Shown: positions 7,501 to 7,969 of the stretch, one piece after another
How the letters are laid out: each line of letters starts with the position of its first letter
Position numbering within the stretch: position 1 is the stretch's first letter
DNA from: Deltaproteobacteria bacterium
GTDB taxonomy: Bacteria > Myxococcota > XYA12-FULL-58-9 > JAUUZB01
Length of the DNA: 7,969 nucleotides
Reading direction: 5' to 3'
Assembly (NCBI GenBank): GCA_030590185.1
Contig: JAUUZB010000129.1
Span: forward strand, 1 to 7,969
Notes under the pieces: generated by a model
What the model was told of the DNA's origin: nothing
The model's input: only the letters and a program-made list of their open reading frames with translations
Databases searched by the model: none
Program-made: the position numbers and the translations under genes

Positions 7501-7969
7501 CACCGTGGCGAGCTCGACCCTCCAAAATGACCCGGGCTCCGGGGACAGCGTGCTCACCATCGATTCCAGCGACTGGGACGACTTCCCGGCGAGCGGCATC
7601 TTGGAGATCGAGCGCGACCGGCCGGATCACACCACGACCTACCACTACTCCAAGGTCAGCCCGGACGAGCTGCACCTCGAAGATGCCTACGGCGCCACCG
7701 TGGGTCTCAGTGGCGACCCCGGTTCCGGGGAGGTCATCGACGCCTGGCCGAGCGTCGTCTTCCGGGAGAACCTGAGCAACGAGATCGTGATCGAGGCGGA
7801 GTATTACCAGCGCCACGAGTTCCTCAACGGGGGGGACCGCTGGGAGATCAAGACGAGCGACACGCCGTTCAGCGGCCCGGGCTATCTAAGGGCACACGGC
7901 GGCGCCACGTGCGACTCCACACCCCCCACCGCCTGTGGCGCCGAGGTGCGCTACACGGTGTACTTCGAG
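4562..7969 (+). CDS. pilY1: PilY1-type type IV pilus tip protein with FG-GAP N-terminus and CBM-like insert (3' partial)
   Basis: The frame is open for 1136 codons and runs off the window. A Sec signal peptide (1-28 or 1-30; KK, then LLLAAVATVTLA, ending AHG-QA) indicates export. Residues about 85-520 carry five FG-GAP-like Ca loops starting at D94, D180, D392, D446 and D503 (for example D180-I-D-G-D-G). A beta domain follows with NNGGETW (582-588) and SPTITRLKFNY (638-648). The conserved PilY1/Neisseria PilC propeller starts near HDIGHSSPVF (782-791) and includes VYIGANDGMVHAID (835-848), GSELWAFVP (852-860), ILIGGQARG (902-910), HYFAIDVTDP (924-933) and LWEFTDP (942-948). These motifs make the family assignment firm. 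The usual N-terminal vWA domain is not evident. After residue 948 the propeller is interrupted by at least 188 residues: a Cys-rich linker (C956, C969, C975, C980), an FPASG module (about 995-1062) and a CBM-like start (about 1074-1136). Known PilY1 proteins cap the minor-pilin complex, promote pilus extension and mediate adhesion or surface sensing. Any later Ca site and the true C-terminus lie outside the window. Confidence 0.92.
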   Translation, partial: MNRQIKKPATLLLAAVATVTLAPGAAHGQACPPIEISYDETFTNDAMRDPESTVAGWDNDSPSEITLPLHASLVNGTSGELGRRVIAVAAANFDRDADDLDDLIALVYEINQSTINADGESTCRFELFVNKGMDGSNPDLHLGFEAGVPIYDTTPAWAGGPYEIVPPSCTEAGAILRTGDIDGDGTEDLLYAAVEQVDTEARPLRTASYSHLYIWRNCPDSASASGGSGSPDFNCPALSFSAGDVPVFTPMQKTLSRGTSPDTRPDDIAWHWAGDSIQLVDWNTDTPDAPNIYERQDLLVAKSLGSEQKLFLYYACEREGSSTCAYSDDFGNDYGFGWSWRLSGGGGVSVREELISDAGFNGPFADSGASAAMPSDCNATPSRGITVTLAADFDRDGDTDVILGSMNQENLRYFENTGTNAAPNMIASASPITFAAGGPAYGVVIDHNQDGYDDLIIATDRWGCHGADGQVWLLENDGQGQFPAAPVPLVDFGTDNDWLLALDADGDGARDDLMVGHRMWDTPYYLAFANDSDIYHAEAVAISKIVPDGLDPDKETITNVLVEFKVRKGSTPQGDEDIFVSNNGGETWELISDNELPPQSDTHYFTSYGSEFRWKLVMKFEQVLVGAERKFGKGARDSPTITRLKFNYQVAQDQVRFTRSGISYGIIDDGGDKEIIYSVSSLYPGFEAKLLAYDITGCAVVPAGALADAACVSELFDTEGVNANPGRNIYTAYAATGTQVDARLTIATPLTAGSDLATLLGTSDDTDVTFIKKGFESLAMMHDIGHSSPVFVGPPLDAADESKPSMVVNEIFYDPDGSLDYGQFVSTKSGRAEVVYIGANDGMVHAIDAVGGSELWAFVPHNLAPRLRSLRNGTEFEHGYFVDGPLVVRDVYDSSTGEWRTILIGGQARGRGRNPLTGELDSAHYFAIDVTDPTNPAFPKSLWEFTDPWEDFEGWCDGDDKEWTVSGDCSTASTCEADPCTVASSTLQNDPGSGDSVLTIDSSDWDDFPASGILEIERDRPDHTTTYHYSKVSPDELHLEDAYGATVGLSGDPGSGEVIDAWPSVVFRENLSNEIVIEAEYYQRHEFLNGGDRWEIKTSDTPFSGPGYLRAHGGATCDSTPPTACGAEVRYTVYFE

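Noticed and set aside
6359..7816. 485-codon open frame on the minus strand
   Set aside because: It is antisense to the conserved PilY1 propeller motifs, shows no recognisable domain, and long antisense frames are expected in GC-rich coding DNA.

Overview
The window is GC-rich (clearly above 60% by eye), tightly packed and coded entirely on the + strand. It carries five genes of a type IVa pilus minor-pilin / tip-adhesin operon, preceded by the 3' end of a large secreted FG-GAP-repeat protein. The GC-rich coding, the FG-GAP/CARDB surface protein with a cysteine-rich insert, the pilV-pilW-pilX-fimU-pilY1 gene set and a sigma-54-type promoter all fit Myxococcota or a related deltaproteobacterial lineage. 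The sequence alone does not fix the genus. No RNA gene, CRISPR array, insertion sequence, phage gene or attachment site was seen.

Layout: (1) positions 1-1590 are the C-terminal 529 codons of an extracellular FG-GAP/VCBS-type protein with a tandem four-cysteine repeat and a C-terminal CARDB-like domain. (2) Positions 1591-1791 are a 201-bp intergenic region, the only sizeable gap. It holds two dyad/direct-repeat elements about two helical turns apart and, about 100 bp downstream, a near-consensus sigma-54 -24/-12 element just ahead of pilV. (3) Positions 1792-4545 hold four minor-pilin genes, pilV, pilW, pilX and a GspH/FimT-family gene (fimU-like). They are chained by three identical ATGA stop/start overlaps. 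(4) Positions 4562-7969 are the first 1136 codons of a PilY1-type tip protein with its own Shine-Dalgarno sequence. It is cut off by the window end and does not appear as a complete ORF.

How the genes work together: in characterised type IVa pili, PilV, PilW, PilX and FimU/FimT form a small pseudopilin complex that primes pilus assembly, and PilY1 sits on top of it as the tip adhesin or mechanosensor. PilV, PilW and FimU keep the prepilin Glu at mature position 5; PilX lacks it, as is usual for its family. The least ordinary feature is the architecture of PilY1. Its N-terminal half is FG-GAP-like Ca-loop repeats with no visible vWA domain. Its conserved C-terminal PilY1 (Neisseria PilC-type) propeller is interrupted after the WEFTDP motif by at least 188 residues. 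That insert contains a cysteine-rich linker, an FPASG-type beta module and the start of a carbohydrate-binding-module-like (CBM6/35-type) domain. I infer a pilus tip specialised for binding a polysaccharide or glycan, possibly under sigma-54 control.
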